A stretch of 43,232 nucleotides of DNA from Alteromonas sp. ALT199 (GCF_018619335.1 NZ_JAHHDX010000059.1:1-43232), one strand, 5' to 3'; positions 9,564 through 18,390 are shown, counted from the first letter of the stretch. The notes: a model not told the origin generated them from the letters alone. A program made the numbers and translations.

Positions 9564-11789
9564 TTAGTCTTTCAAGTTGCGGTTAAAGAAGTTTGTAATC
9601 GTCTTGTATAAGTGAATGCCCGTTTGCTTACCACGAATACTGTGCTTCTTGCCCGGGTAATCCATGGTTTCAAACGGAATCGCCAAATCTTGAAGGTGCT
9701 TGTATAGCATGGTTGAGTGCGTAAACAGTACGTTGTCATCTGCCATGCCGTGGTAAATCAAGAGGTCGCCTTTCAAGTCTTTCGCGTAAGGGAATACTGA
9801 AGATGCGGTGTAAGCATCGTCATCTGTATTTGGGTTGCCCATGTAGCGTTCAGTGTAGTGAGTATCGTATAAGCGCCAGTCGGTTACCGGCGCGCCTGAT
9901 ACACCCGCTGCGAAGTAATCGCCTGCTTTGAACATGGTCATTAGCGTCATATAGCCGCCATAGCTGTGGCCGTGCACGCCAATGCGCTCGGCGTCAACAT
10001 AAGGAAGGGTACGCAAGAACTCTACACCTGCAACCTGATCGTCCACTTCAATAAAGCCCATTTTCTTGTAAATAGGATCTTCAAACGCTTTACCGCGATA
10101 GTTAGAGCCACGGTTATCTAATGTGAATACTACGTAACCTTGATCAACCCAGTGTTGGAACAGCAAACCACGGTTGCCCGCCCAGCTGTTTGTTACAACC
10201 TGTGCGTGCGGGCCGCCGTAAAGGTAAACAATAACCGGGTGTTTCTGCTTAGGGTTTTGCTTAGCGCTGTTGGGCGTGTAGATACGATACTTAAGGTTTG
10301 CGCCATCTTTAGTGGTAATGTCGCCAAACTCGGGTGCTGTCCAGCTGTCCATATAAGTATGTAGCGGGTGGCCTTCTTCAACTTTATTTTCTTCAAGCCA
10401 AGTAATTCGCTCGCCGCTTGCACTGTTCAAGCTTACCTGAGCAGGGGAGTTAATGGTTGAGAAACGGTCAATAAAGATAGAAGCATCTTGGCTAAAGGCT
10501 GCGCTATGGTATGCGCCTAACTCAGTTACGCGTGAGATATCGCCGCCGTTTAGCGGCACGCTGTAAACATGACTTTCTAGCGGCGTGTCTTTGCGACCAG
10601 AAAAGTACAAACGGTTGTTTGCGGTATCAATGGCTTCAACGCTGTCGACTACCCAATCACCTTTGGTTAATTGCTTAACCAGTTTGCCGTTGTTGTCGAA
10701 AAGGTAAAGGTGTTTAAAACCGTCGCGTTCAGAGGCCCAAATAAACTGGCCCTTATCCTTTAGGAAGTAAAGGTCGTTATGCAGGTTTACCCAGGTGTCG
10801 CTTGACTCTGTAAGCAATGTTTTTTCTTTTTTACTGCTTAGGTCGAACGCTCGAAGCTCTAAGGTTTGTTGATTCCGCGTTTGCCACTGGTAAGTAAAGG
10901 TGGTGTTGTTTGGCATCCACTTACCGCGAGCAAAATAAATGTCTTTATCTTTACCTAAATCAACCCAGGTGCGATCTCCAGAATCGATGTCTTGGATAGC
11001 AAGTTCAACCAATACGTTTGGCGTGCCTGCTTTAGGATATTTCTGTTCAATAAGCTTGATGTCGTCAGCATAAATTTCAGAGCGAGTAATAACTTCTACA
11101 GGGCTTTCATCAACCTTGGTAAAGGCAATTTTAGTCTCATCTGGCGACCACCAGTATCCTGTCATACGGCCCATTTCTTCTTGTGCCACAAACTCTGCCA
11201 TACCAAATTTTATGTTGCCGCCGCCTTCTTTGGTAATCGCTGTCTCTTTACCTGAATCTATGTGTTTTACATAAAGGTTCTGGTCGCGAATAAACGAAAT
11301 GTAGTTACCTTTCGGTGATAATTTAATATCGGTCTCAAATGCTTCAGTATCAAGAAGCTGTTTTGCGCCTTTTTCACCTAGCTTGTGGTAGAAAACATCT
11401 CCGCCTAGCGGGAATAACAATGCTTTACCATCGTCTGACCATTGATAGCTAACAATGCCGCTGCCAGATAAGCGCATACGCTCGCGGCGTGCTTTTTCTT
11501 CATCAGACAGGACTTCTTCGCCGCTTTGTAGGTCGTTTGAGTCGAAAAGCATACGAGTTTGACCGCTTTTGATATGGTATTCCCATAAATCTAGGCGTTC
11601 GTAGTCAGTTTGCTTACCTTTTAAGAAGGTTACACGTTGGCCATCTGGGGATACTTTCAATGAACGTGGCGCATTGCCATCAAGTGAAGGAGAAGAGAAA
11701 ATACGCTCAATAGTGAGCGTTTCAGCGTTTAAAGCAGTAGAGAGCATAGCGGCTCCAATTAAAAGGGCTTTTTTCATTTTTATCTGCAT
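9564..11789 (-). CDS. Secreted S9 prolyl peptidase, DPP-IV type
   Basis: 741 aa. A signal peptide (MKKALLIGAAMLSTALNA) shows export. The internal Met of MKK, four codons in, is an equally good start. An N-terminal eight-blade beta-propeller contains the WWSPDE and EMGRMTGYWW segments; the conserved Glu pair that binds the free amino end lies in EFVAQEEMGR. The C-terminal alpha/beta-hydrolase has nucleophile Ser about 609 in GHSYGGYM, Asp in MADDNV and His in KKHSI. The family removes Xaa-Pro dipeptides from peptide N-termini, here probably for peptide scavenging in the periplasm. Single-gene unit. Confidence 0.93.
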   Translation of the reverse strand: MQIKMKKALLIGAAMLSTALNAETLTIERIFSSPSLDGNAPRSLKVSPDGQRVTFLKGKQTDYERLDLWEYHIKSGQTRMLFDSNDLQSGEEVLSDEEKARRERMRLSGSGIVSYQWSDDGKALLFPLGGDVFYHKLGEKGAKQLLDTEAFETDIKLSPKGNYISFIRDQNLYVKHIDSGKETAITKEGGGNIKFGMAEFVAQEEMGRMTGYWWSPDETKIAFTKVDESPVEVITRSEIYADDIKLIEQKYPKAGTPNVLVELAIQDIDSGDRTWVDLGKDKDIYFARGKWMPNNTTFTYQWQTRNQQTLELRAFDLSSKKEKTLLTESSDTWVNLHNDLYFLKDKGQFIWASERDGFKHLYLFDNNGKLVKQLTKGDWVVDSVEAIDTANNRLYFSGRKDTPLESHVYSVPLNGGDISRVTELGAYHSAAFSQDASIFIDRFSTINSPAQVSLNSASGERITWLEENKVEEGHPLHTYMDSWTAPEFGDITTKDGANLKYRIYTPNSAKQNPKQKHPVIVYLYGGPHAQVVTNSWAGNRGLLFQHWVDQGYVVFTLDNRGSNYRGKAFEDPIYKKMGFIEVDDQVAGVEFLRTLPYVDAERIGVHGHSYGGYMTLMTMFKAGDYFAAGVSGAPVTDWRLYDTHYTERYMGNPNTDDDAYTASSVFPYAKDLKGDLLIYHGMADDNVLFTHSTMLYKHLQDLAIPFETMDYPGKKHSIRGKQTGIHLYKTITNFFNRNLKD

Positions 11790-11847
11790 ATTTGACTGTC
11801 GAAGGTTTGATTGTAGTTATATCAATTTATGATACAAGGTGCGACGT

Positions 11848-12471
11848 ATGAAATCCGCAATGGTGCTAGGAGCGACAGGTTTAGTAGGACGAACGCTTGT
11901 AAATATGCTGTTACAGGACAGACGATACAATGAAGTAACCTGCTTAGTTAGAAAGCCTCTTTTTTCTAGCATGTTTAACGACCCCTACAACAGACTAAAG
12001 CCTGTGGTTATGGACTTTGACAACTTACAAGACTACCAAGGTTATTTTAGTGTAAACCATGTGTACTGTTGCCTGGGGACTACGCTTAAAAAGGCGGGGT
12101 CCAAACAAGCCTTTCGCCGCGTTGACTTTGAGTATGTTCACGTTGCTGCGCAACTTACCCGCGCTCAACGAGCAGACAGCTTTGTGTGGATATCTTCGGT
12201 AGGGGCTGATGCTAAAAGCAGTAACTTTTATTTGCGGGTAAAAGGAGAACTGGAGAACGCCATTATGCGTATGCCGCAATTACCCCATGCCTCGGCAGTT
12301 CGACCTTCATTGCTACTGGGTGAGCGAGATGAATCACGAACGTTAGAAGATATTGCGCAGAAGACCGCGCCTATTTGGCAAAGCATAATGAAAGGGCCGT
12401 TAAAGAAATATCGTCCCGTTCATGCCGTTGATGTGGCCAGAAACATGATGTCGCTGCAGCGATGGCAATAA
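11848..12471 (+). CDS. NAD(P)-binding oxidoreductase, HTATIP2/TIP30-like
   Basis: About 207 aa, atypical short-chain dehydrogenase. The Rossmann dinucleotide motif VLGATGLVGRTL is at the very N-terminus. ISSVGAD and YLRVKGELE give the Ser and Tyr-x-x-x-Lys positions. I chose ATG 11848 rather than the GTG at 11839 because AAGG at 11836-11839 is correctly spaced for it. The substrate is unknown. It diverges from the peptidase gene with under 60 bases between them, so the two promoters must lie back to back. Confidence 0.82.
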   Translation: MKSAMVLGATGLVGRTLVNMLLQDRRYNEVTCLVRKPLFSSMFNDPYNRLKPVVMDFDNLQDYQGYFSVNHVYCCLGTTLKKAGSKQAFRRVDFEYVHVAAQLTRAQRADSFVWISSVGADAKSSNFYLRVKGELENAIMRMPQLPHASAVRPSLLLGERDESRTLEDIAQKTAPIWQSIMKGPLKKYRPVHAVDVARNMMSLQRWQ

Positions 12472-12579
12472 GCACAGTTAATAAGCGCTAGCAGTAAATG
12501 TCACAAGCTTAACGTGAAGCGCAAACCGACTTGGTATAAAATGCGCGCCTTTTAACGCACCAGGTAATATGACTTCCGC

Positions 12580-13611
12580 ATGTTCCGCTGTAAACAATTC
12601 ACCGTAGCGCAAGATAAATGCGCCATGAAAGTGAACACCGACAGCCTAATTTTAGGGAGTTGGGCTACGCTTGGTGCAGGGAGTAGACATGCTCCACGTA
12701 TTTTAGATATTGGTACCGGCAGTGGCATTTTAGCCCTAATGATGGCGCAAAAAGCTGAAGGCTTTTATCCGCTAAGCTGCAGTGGTCTTGAGCTAGATTG
12801 CCATGGTACAGATAGTTCAAGTGCGGACAGCACTGAGAAAGACGGTCTAGAGAAAGGCAATGGAGAGAAAGACAGTACTGGGAAAGAGAGTACTGAGAAA
12901 GAAAGCATAGAGAAAGAAAGCATAGAGAAAGAAAGCACAAGTAGCTTTGTTTCATCAGGGAAAAGCCTGTTAAGTAACAACAATGATGCACCTCGAATCG
13001 ATGCTATCAAAATTGATGCCATCGAAATTGATAAGGATGCGGCGACGCAGGCAGCAAATAACTTCAAAAATTCAAAGTGGGCAGGGCAGCTTCATATTCA
13101 CAACTGCGATGTGGCGGGTTTTAAATCAGCTTATTTGTACGACTTAATTATTTCTAATCCGCCTTACTTTGATTCGCCAGCGAAACTTTCTAATGCATAC
13201 AATAAGCAAAGCCACACTCGCTTGATGGCAAGACAAACATCTACATTGAGCCCAGACGAGCTTTTTAGCGCTAGTAGCGCATTATTGGCGGAATGCGGAC
13301 AAATGTACTGCGTGTACCCAGCGTCGATGCAAGCCGACATTATCGAAATCGCTGCTGGTCATGGCTTATTTTTGGAAGCGATGCTTTATGTAAAGCACAC
13401 GTCGGATAAAGACCCATACCTCTGTGCATTTCGCTTTAACAAAGTAATGAAGAATGCTGACGGCGGACATGCAGATTGCACTGCGTATGCAGACCATCAG
13501 CTTTTTACCAAAAAAGTTACGAATGAAACTGAATTGACTATTAGAGACCGCGAGGGTAATTACACAAGTGAATACAAAGCCCTTTGTCAGCCCTTTTACC
13601 TTAAATTTTAA
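12580..13611 (+). CDS. trmN6: tRNA1(Val) adenine-37 N6-methyltransferase with a low-complexity insert
   Basis: 343 aa against about 245 in E. coli YfiC/TrmN6. The N-terminus matches the family (FRCKQFTVAQDKCAMKV), followed by SAM motif I (ILDIGTGSGILALMMAQ) and the catalytic NPPY in IISNPPYFD. It methylates A37 of tRNA-Val. About 90 extra residues lie between motif I and the acidic motif IDAIEID, including a repeat tract of STEKE/SIEKE units. The frame is open throughout, so the insert is probably translated as a disordered loop. The start is doubtful: no good Shine-Dalgarno precedes 12580, and ATG 12569, behind AGGT, is out of frame. Confidence 0.85.
   Translation: MFRCKQFTVAQDKCAMKVNTDSLILGSWATLGAGSRHAPRILDIGTGSGILALMMAQKAEGFYPLSCSGLELDCHGTDSSSADSTEKDGLEKGNGEKDSTGKESTEKESIEKESIEKESTSSFVSSGKSLLSNNNDAPRIDAIKIDAIEIDKDAATQAANNFKNSKWAGQLHIHNCDVAGFKSAYLYDLIISNPPYFDSPAKLSNAYNKQSHTRLMARQTSTLSPDELFSASSALLAECGQMYCVYPASMQADIIEIAAGHGLFLEAMLYVKHTSDKDPYLCAFRFNKVMKNADGGHADCTAYADHQLFTKKVTNETELTIRDREGNYTSEYKALCQPFYLKF
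12820..12940 (+). repeat. 15-bp tandem repeats inside trmN6
   Basis: Three near-identical copies of a 15-base unit (GAGAAAGAAAGCATA) run from 12895 to 12939, preceded by diverged copies from about 12828. The unit length is a multiple of three, so copy-number change would keep the frame. It encodes the charged STEKE/SIEKE tract. Confidence 0.8.
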
Positions 13612-13624
13612 TGAGCTTACTTAA

Positions 13625-14131
13625 ATGAACATAGTCGCAGAAGGCTTTGGCGCAATAGCCGTTGTTTTAAACTTTATTGGGTATCGCCAAACCAATGTAG
13701 ACAAATATTTGCTTATTTCAGCGTTTGCCCTAAGTGCACTGAGCGCGCACTTTTTTATGCTAGACGCTATGGCTGCTGGTATTGGGACCTTGCTCGCCAG
13801 CGTGCGTAACTTTATTGCTATCAAACACAGAAGCAATGCTATTTTGTTTTTTTTCGTTGCGGTGAATCTAGGCTTCCTTGTCTATGAATGGTTTGTGCTA
13901 GAACACAGCTGGATTATTTTTATTGCCTATGCCTCGTCACTTATTTTTACCGTAGGTTCATTGGTTATTCGAGATGTGAGAACTATTCGCCAAGTATTTA
14001 TCGTCGCTGAGGGGCTAGGGCTTATTTATGCCATTCTTGTGGGGAGCCTGTTTGGTACTGTATTCAACGTAAGTAATTTGTTGAGTATATTCAGTAAAAT
14101 TCGTGCCGTGAAAAACAAAAATGTCGAATGA
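13625..14131 (+). CDS. ygjV: YgjV-family inner-membrane protein
   Basis: 168 aa (E. coli YgjV 183 aa) with five or six hydrophobic spans. The opening EGFGAIAVVLNFIGYRQTN and the internal GIGTLLASVRNFIAIKHRS match the Imp-YgjV family, which has no established biochemical role. It begins 13 bases after the trmN6 stop and may be co-transcribed. No strong Shine-Dalgarno is seen, which suggests translational coupling. Confidence 0.83.
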   Translation: MNIVAEGFGAIAVVLNFIGYRQTNVDKYLLISAFALSALSAHFFMLDAMAAGIGTLLASVRNFIAIKHRSNAILFFFVAVNLGFLVYEWFVLEHSWIIFIAYASSLIFTVGSLVIRDVRTIRQVFIVAEGLGLIYAILVGSLFGTVFNVSNLLSIFSKIRAVKNKNVE

Positions 14132-14283
14132 AAATCCTTTAAAGACGCTGCTGAAAAACTAAAGTTGAATAGATAAAAGCTGCCGTTTAAGTATGATCTC
14201 AAATTACTATGTATATCCTTGGCAACTTTTATTGGTCATCGGTGGTAATACAATTCCAGAGAAGTGATAAAGGAATGTAAGCA

Positions 14284-14457
14284 ATGAAGTTAGTTAAAAA
14301 TTCATCTCAGTCAGAGTGCTTCTCAGAGCTAGAAAAGATTTTTCAAACCGCAATAGATTCTGGTGCGCCTCTGAACGTTCTTGAACAGGCGCGGCTTTAT
14401 CATCAAAAAAGATCCACAAAAGCTTCGCTAAAGTTAGTTAAAAACGCTGAAGCTTAA
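14284..14457 (+). CDS. Small hypothetical protein, 57 aa
   Basis: A short open frame preceded by a good Shine-Dalgarno (AAAGGAA) and ended by a strong terminator, which is why I call it a gene. The protein begins MKLVKNSSQSECF, has a predicted amphipathic middle (ELEKIFQTAIDSGAPLNVLEQARLYHQKR) and ends SLKLVKNAEA. The first and last parts repeat the peptide KLVKN, encoded by an identical 14-base direct repeat (14287-14300 and 14431-14444). No signal peptide or membrane span. I do not recognise the family. Confidence 0.6.
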   Translation: MKLVKNSSQSECFSELEKIFQTAIDSGAPLNVLEQARLYHQKRSTKASLKLVKNAEA

Positions 14458-14484
14458 TTGTAAAGCAATACGAATTACACAAAT

Positions 14485-14516
14485 AAAAAAGCCACCCGAA
14501 GGTGGCTTTTTTATTT
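14485..14516. terminator. Bidirectional intrinsic terminator
   Basis: Perfect 12-bp stem AAAAAAGCCACC (14485-14496) with GGTGGCTTTTTT (14501-14512), stable CGAA tetraloop, with T runs on both strands. It separates the 57-aa gene from the leftward exbD. Confidence 0.92.
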
Positions 14517-14536
14517 ATATTTGATTATGAAAGCTG

Positions 14537-14947
14537 CTAGCTGCTTTTCTTAACCAAAACAGATACTTTTTCAATACCAGCAATTTTAACTTGGTTCATT
14601 ACTTCTACCACAGTTCCGTGCTCGCTTTCTTCGTGAGCCTGAATTGCAGCTGAATCAGTGTTGTTTTCTGCTAGGTATGTCTGTGTGTTTGCAACCACAC
14701 GACGAATATCAACCTCTCGGCCGCCCATCATAATTGTGCCGTCAGCATCAATACGGATAGAAAGCGCTTTAGAAGGCTTATCGTTTTTCGCTTGATTATC
14801 TTCAGGACGATTTACATCTAAACCTTTCTCTTTCACGAACGAGGTCGTTACGATGAAGAAAATCAACATGATGAACACGATGTCCAACATGGGGGTCATA
14901 TCAATCTGAGCCTCGTCTTCAGCCGAGGTATGCTTCTTTCTTTTCAT
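14537..14947 (-). CDS. exbD: ExbD/TolR-family biopolymer transport protein
   Basis: 136 aa. A basic N-terminus (MKRKKH) precedes IDMTPMLDIVFIMLIFFIVTTSFV, the single ExbD membrane helix with the essential proton-path Asp in MLDIVF. The rest is a periplasmic domain. ExbD works with ExbB and TonB to energise outer-membrane import. Here it is alone: no ExbB/TolQ or TonB gene lies next to it or elsewhere in the window, so its partner must be encoded elsewhere. Confidence 0.88.
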   Translation of the reverse strand: MKRKKHTSAEDEAQIDMTPMLDIVFIMLIFFIVTTSFVKEKGLDVNRPEDNQAKNDKPSKALSIRIDADGTIMMGGREVDIRRVVANTQTYLAENNTDSAAIQAHEESEHGTVVEVMNQVKIAGIEKVSVLVKKSS

Positions 14948-14982
14948 CTCGTCTTCTTTCTTCTGTTACGTTCGAGCCATTT

Positions 14983-15022
14983 AGTATACTGCTTGTTACA
15001 AAAATATACAGACTTTTGTATA
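14983..15022 (-). promoter_or_regulatory. Candidate exbD promoter overlapped by a palindrome
   Basis: On the minus strand a -10-like TATACT (14988-14983) is 17 bases from a weak -35-like CTGTAT (15011-15006). The -35 lies inside a perfect inverted repeat TATACA-N6-TGTATA (15005-15022), which is placed like a repressor operator. It does not resemble a Fur box. Confidence 0.35.
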
Positions 15023-15089
15023 AAAACAGTGTGCTCATTAACACTTGTTGTTGGAAAAATACTCAGTTTCACGGTAATTAAACAACAAA

Positions 15090-15887
15090 CTAGGTTTGTT
15101 TGCGTGAAATAGCGACACCTAATTGGTAAAAATACAACATCAATGCCTGATTGAGTGATGTACGCAAGTTACCATGAGGATAAATGCCAAGTCTAGCTTC
15201 CGTTGATTTTTTTGTACCTTGCACCAAAAACGCATTTTTGATCTCGTGATCTTGAATGCAGGCTTCAAATGCTCGGGCAGCCATCTCCTGAGGCATAGCA
15301 TAATAATACATTTTTAGCGCGCGATCAGCTTCTACGGATCGCACAAAGTATTCATTCGGTCTTTTTTGATCATTTAAGAACAATAGCGAGAAGCAATCGC
15401 TCAATTTTTGATTCAACGGATGGGCGTTCATAGGCGCGTTATCAAGCCATGCTTGTGTCGCAAAACTGCCAGCGGCAATACCGTCGAACATACGGGGTGC
15501 AATGTAGTGGTCGAAAGCGTGAAACCATTCGTGGGCGAGGGCACCGGCTCCCGCATTTTTTGCTAGCGCTAGCTGCCTTTTAGCACTGTTGTAGTGGGCA
15601 CTACTGTGCTTTTGACCGCCGCTGCCAAAAGCCAGCGACAGGGATCCGTTTAAGGATAGCACTTGCTCATTGATATTTAGGATCGCAACCAGATCGTACA
15701 GCGCATCAAAAAATAAATTGGCAGCGATCTGTTGCTCTTCAGCTGTCACCCATCTGCCAACCGTTATCGTAGCGAAATTAAACAGTTTGCGAATATCTTG
15801 AAATGAAACATCTGCGCCGTCCCTGTGGCTTGGGCCATTGCGATAAAACTGTTGATGAATACGGCCTTTACTTTCCAACGCTGACAT
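15090..15887 (-). CDS. Zincin-like protein, CLCA_X family
   Basis: 265 aa. The middle carries AGALAHEWFHAFDHYIAPR, an HExxH zinc site with a further downstream His, as in zincin metallopeptidases. I associate the protein with the NCBI CLCA_X family, and the motif also recalls the LPD1 domain of large polyvalent proteins; both are from memory. No signal peptide is seen, so it is probably cytosolic. The substrate is unknown. It starts 17 bases after the fldB stop and is the last gene of the PhoD-FldB-CLCA_X unit. Confidence 0.65.
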   Translation of the reverse strand: MSALESKGRIHQQFYRNGPSHRDGADVSFQDIRKLFNFATITVGRWVTAEEQQIAANLFFDALYDLVAILNINEQVLSLNGSLSLAFGSGGQKHSSAHYNSAKRQLALAKNAGAGALAHEWFHAFDHYIAPRMFDGIAAGSFATQAWLDNAPMNAHPLNQKLSDCFSLLFLNDQKRPNEYFVRSVEADRALKMYYYAMPQEMAARAFEACIQDHEIKNAFLVQGTKKSTEARLGIYPHGNLRTSLNQALMLYFYQLGVAISRKQT

Positions 15888-15904
15888 CCCATTGCAATAT
15901 GTGT

Positions 15905-16441
15905 TTAGGCCATCGAGATAAGCAACTGCTCACACCATGCTTCGATGCGTGCATCTGTTTTGTCGTATTGATTTTCATCGTCAAGAGACAGGCCTACAAA
16001 CTGAGTTTTGTCTTCGGTTAAAGCTTTAGAGGCAGTGAAATCGTAGCCATCGTTTGGCCAGTAGCCCACAATTTTACAGCCTGACGGCGAAATTGCGTCA
16101 TGAAGCATGCCAAGTGCATCCTGAAACCAGTCGGCATACCCAAGTTGATCACCAAGACCAAATAGGGCAATGGTTTTCCCTGCTAAATCTAATCCGTGAA
16201 CTTCCTCCCAGTGGGACTCCCAATCCTCCTGTAATTCACCAAAATCCCAGGTGGAAATACCAAATATGATGATGTCATAGTCGGCTGTACGCGTTAAGTT
16301 AACATCTTTGATGTTGTGAAGATCAACAATGTCTTCGTCAAAAAGGCTATTGAGCTGCACTTGGATTTTTTCCGCCGCCATTTCGGTATAGCAGGTTGTT
16401 GAGCCGTAAAATAACCCGATGGACAGTGCGCTATCACTCAT
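15905..16441 (-). CDS. fldB: Flavodoxin, FldB type
   Basis: 178 aa long-chain flavodoxin. The FMN phosphate loop reads YGSTTCYTE, followed by STWDFGELQEDWE and FGLGDQLGYADWF around the flavin ring, and GYWPNDGYDF near the C-terminus, matching E. coli FldB segment by segment. It carries electrons as a one-electron donor in the cytosol; FldB's specific partner is not well defined. A clear AGAGG ribosome site precedes the ATG. Confidence 0.93.
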   Translation of the reverse strand: MSDSALSIGLFYGSTTCYTEMAAEKIQVQLNSLFDEDIVDLHNIKDVNLTRTADYDIIIFGISTWDFGELQEDWESHWEEVHGLDLAGKTIALFGLGDQLGYADWFQDALGMLHDAISPSGCKIVGYWPNDGYDFTASKALTEDKTQFVGLSLDDENQYDKTDARIEAWCEQLLISMA

Positions 16442-16458
16442 TAGATACCTCTTTTGAA

Positions 16459-18390
16459 CTAATCGTCTTTGGAAGCTGGGAATTCTACCTCTTTACCGTT
16501 GCTCAACAAAGCTTTGCACTGAACATCGGCGTTATTCTGTGAAATTTTTAATACACCAATAGCGCAACCGTTGAATAATTCACCATAACCCGTGCTTGGC
16601 TCCCTTGCTTTTACCGACATATTTCGACGCCTTGTGAAAAGGTTCAGGGGAGACTTGGAGCGATACAGTGCGCGGTTCAATCTATCTAGCCACTTAATTA
16701 GTCCATCCGGAAACGCGTTTTTTAACCCGCTACAGGTGAACTGGGTGATATGAGGGCTGTTACGCCTAAAGCGTAAACGCACATCGTATACGAAGGAGTA
16801 GTGAACATCGCCAGATAGAATAATGAATTCAGGGGGCGTTTTGTAATGTCTGAAGATGTTTAATATAACGTTGGCAGTACCTTTATGGGCCATCCAGTTC
16901 TCAGCATCTACGGTAAGGGCTTTACCAAAAAACGTAAACATTTTTTGAATGGCTTCGATAACTTTCACGCCATAGATAGGGGCGGCAGAGACAACGATGA
17001 CAGATTCTTTGCCGATAATAGAATGCTGAAAATCGCACAGTGCTTCCCAGTCCATTAAACCTGAGGGCTTGTTCATGTTTGATTCACTACGCCAGCGCTG
17101 TGTGCGGGTGTCTAATACCTCAATAGGCGGCGTGGTATCTAAGCGATAGTGCCACTGATCAAAACCCAAAAGATCGTTGATAATCTCTTCGTGCGCGGTG
17201 AAGCCTTCTTCGCTAACAGATCCTTTTACTTTAGCAATCAGCGGCGCGACTTTTTTAGGCGCATTTCCCCAACCTTGGCAAAGCAAGTAGCCAATGAGTG
17301 CATTGCCAATCATGCGCTTCGATAAAGGATTACCATAGACTTCTTGTTCCCAACCACGGGTTAAATTCCAGTCGTCAGTTACGTCGTGATCGTCAAAGAT
17401 CATGTAGGTAGGAATGTGTGCCAGCGCTCGGCGTACTTGCGGTAGCTGCTTTACGAAACCAGTAAGAGCACCGTTTTCTTTATCAAAAATGCTCAAGTAC
17501 TTTTCTGGGATCCCATTTTTATCTATGGATACGTTAGTCCAAAGCGTATCGGACCACACCAGCAAGTACATAGCGATGATCTCAGCGCTGCCAATTAAGT
17601 GGTTTTGTGCATTTACCGATGTGAATACTGGCTTTTTTTTAGCGCCGAAGAAAATTGAAGACAGTACTGTATTGGTCGCTATTTGCGGAAGTAGCTGCTC
17701 ACGTTCATAAAACCCAAACTCATGGGTTGCAAGTTCACTCGTATTGCTTACCACTGCCCCTTCAAGCGATTCGTGATAAAGACCTAAGCGGTCAATTACA
17801 CTGTGAATGGCTTTAAGCATAGGCCCTGCTACATCATCTGCGTAAATTTGATCCCCAGTCATTAAGAGAAGATCAGGAAAGTCGTTGCCCTTTTCGAACG
17901 CATGTTTGTGCAGTACATCAACTTGCGCGAGCGCGTCGTCGTCGTGAAAGTGGGGTTTGCGGCAAGAGCCGTGTAAGATAGTTTCAGGCGTTTCTGTGTA
18001 GTGAAAGCTTGGCGCGGACTGGCCATCGTATAGTATTGAGCGCTGTTCTTTTTCCCATATGGCTTGGGCAGACGAGTCGTTAAACAACAGTTGATAGCTA
18101 ATTCGCGCCCTATCTTTAAACGTCTCAGATGTGTAAAAAGAAATAAGGTGAATGAAGGCAAAAGAACCTACGCGTACGGTTTCACTCTGACACTCACCCG
18201 CTATTGCCTGGTCACAGAACGACAGTTTCAGCGATGGTGTTTCGGCGTTACTGGTGACTACCCATAAATGGCATTCAGTAGGTGTCACTTTTCTAACTAT
18301 TGGCCCTGCGATGACTTGGGGCAAGTGCTGCGTAGGAATGGCTTTCTCCTTTAATAATCGATTTACTAACTGAAACTTTTCAATTCCCAT
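16459..18390 (-). CDS. PhoD-like metallophosphatase
   Basis: 643 aa. Metal-binding blocks of the PhoD (PF09423-like) family appear in order: HGSCRKPHF, LLMTGDQIYADDV, MIFDDHDVTDDWN and ILSGDVHYSF. An N-terminal beta-sandwich-like region precedes them (RKVTPTECHLWV). No Tat or Sec signal is visible at the N-terminus (MGIEKFQLVNRLL), unlike secreted PhoD, so a cytosolic or peripheral location is likely. The likely reaction is phosphomonoester or phosphodiester hydrolysis. It is first in the operon with fldB (17-base gap). The start lacks a clear Shine-Dalgarno and could be further in. Confidence 0.82.
   Translation of the reverse strand: MGIEKFQLVNRLLKEKAIPTQHLPQVIAGPIVRKVTPTECHLWVVTSNAETPSLKLSFCDQAIAGECQSETVRVGSFAFIHLISFYTSETFKDRARISYQLLFNDSSAQAIWEKEQRSILYDGQSAPSFHYTETPETILHGSCRKPHFHDDDALAQVDVLHKHAFEKGNDFPDLLLMTGDQIYADDVAGPMLKAIHSVIDRLGLYHESLEGAVVSNTSELATHEFGFYEREQLLPQIATNTVLSSIFFGAKKKPVFTSVNAQNHLIGSAEIIAMYLLVWSDTLWTNVSIDKNGIPEKYLSIFDKENGALTGFVKQLPQVRRALAHIPTYMIFDDHDVTDDWNLTRGWEQEVYGNPLSKRMIGNALIGYLLCQGWGNAPKKVAPLIAKVKGSVSEEGFTAHEEIINDLLGFDQWHYRLDTTPPIEVLDTRTQRWRSESNMNKPSGLMDWEALCDFQHSIIGKESVIVVSAAPIYGVKVIEAIQKMFTFFGKALTVDAENWMAHKGTANVILNIFRHYKTPPEFIILSGDVHYSFVYDVRLRFRRNSPHITQFTCSGLKNAFPDGLIKWLDRLNRALYRSKSPLNLFTRRRNMSVKAREPSTGYGELFNGCAIGVLKISQNNADVQCKALLSNGKEVEFPASKDD

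Noticed and set aside
12820..12940. Short regular repeats as a possible CRISPR array
   Set aside because: The repeats are contiguous without spacers and in frame with a coding region.
12665..13067. Two minus-strand frames across the trmN6 insert, with repetitive FSMLS/LCFLS translations
   Set aside because: They are shadows of the repeat tract; no ribosome site, and trmN6 explains the region.
15005..15022. Fur box upstream of exbD
   Set aside because: The palindrome TATACA-N6-TGTATA does not fit the GATAAT-type Fur consensus.
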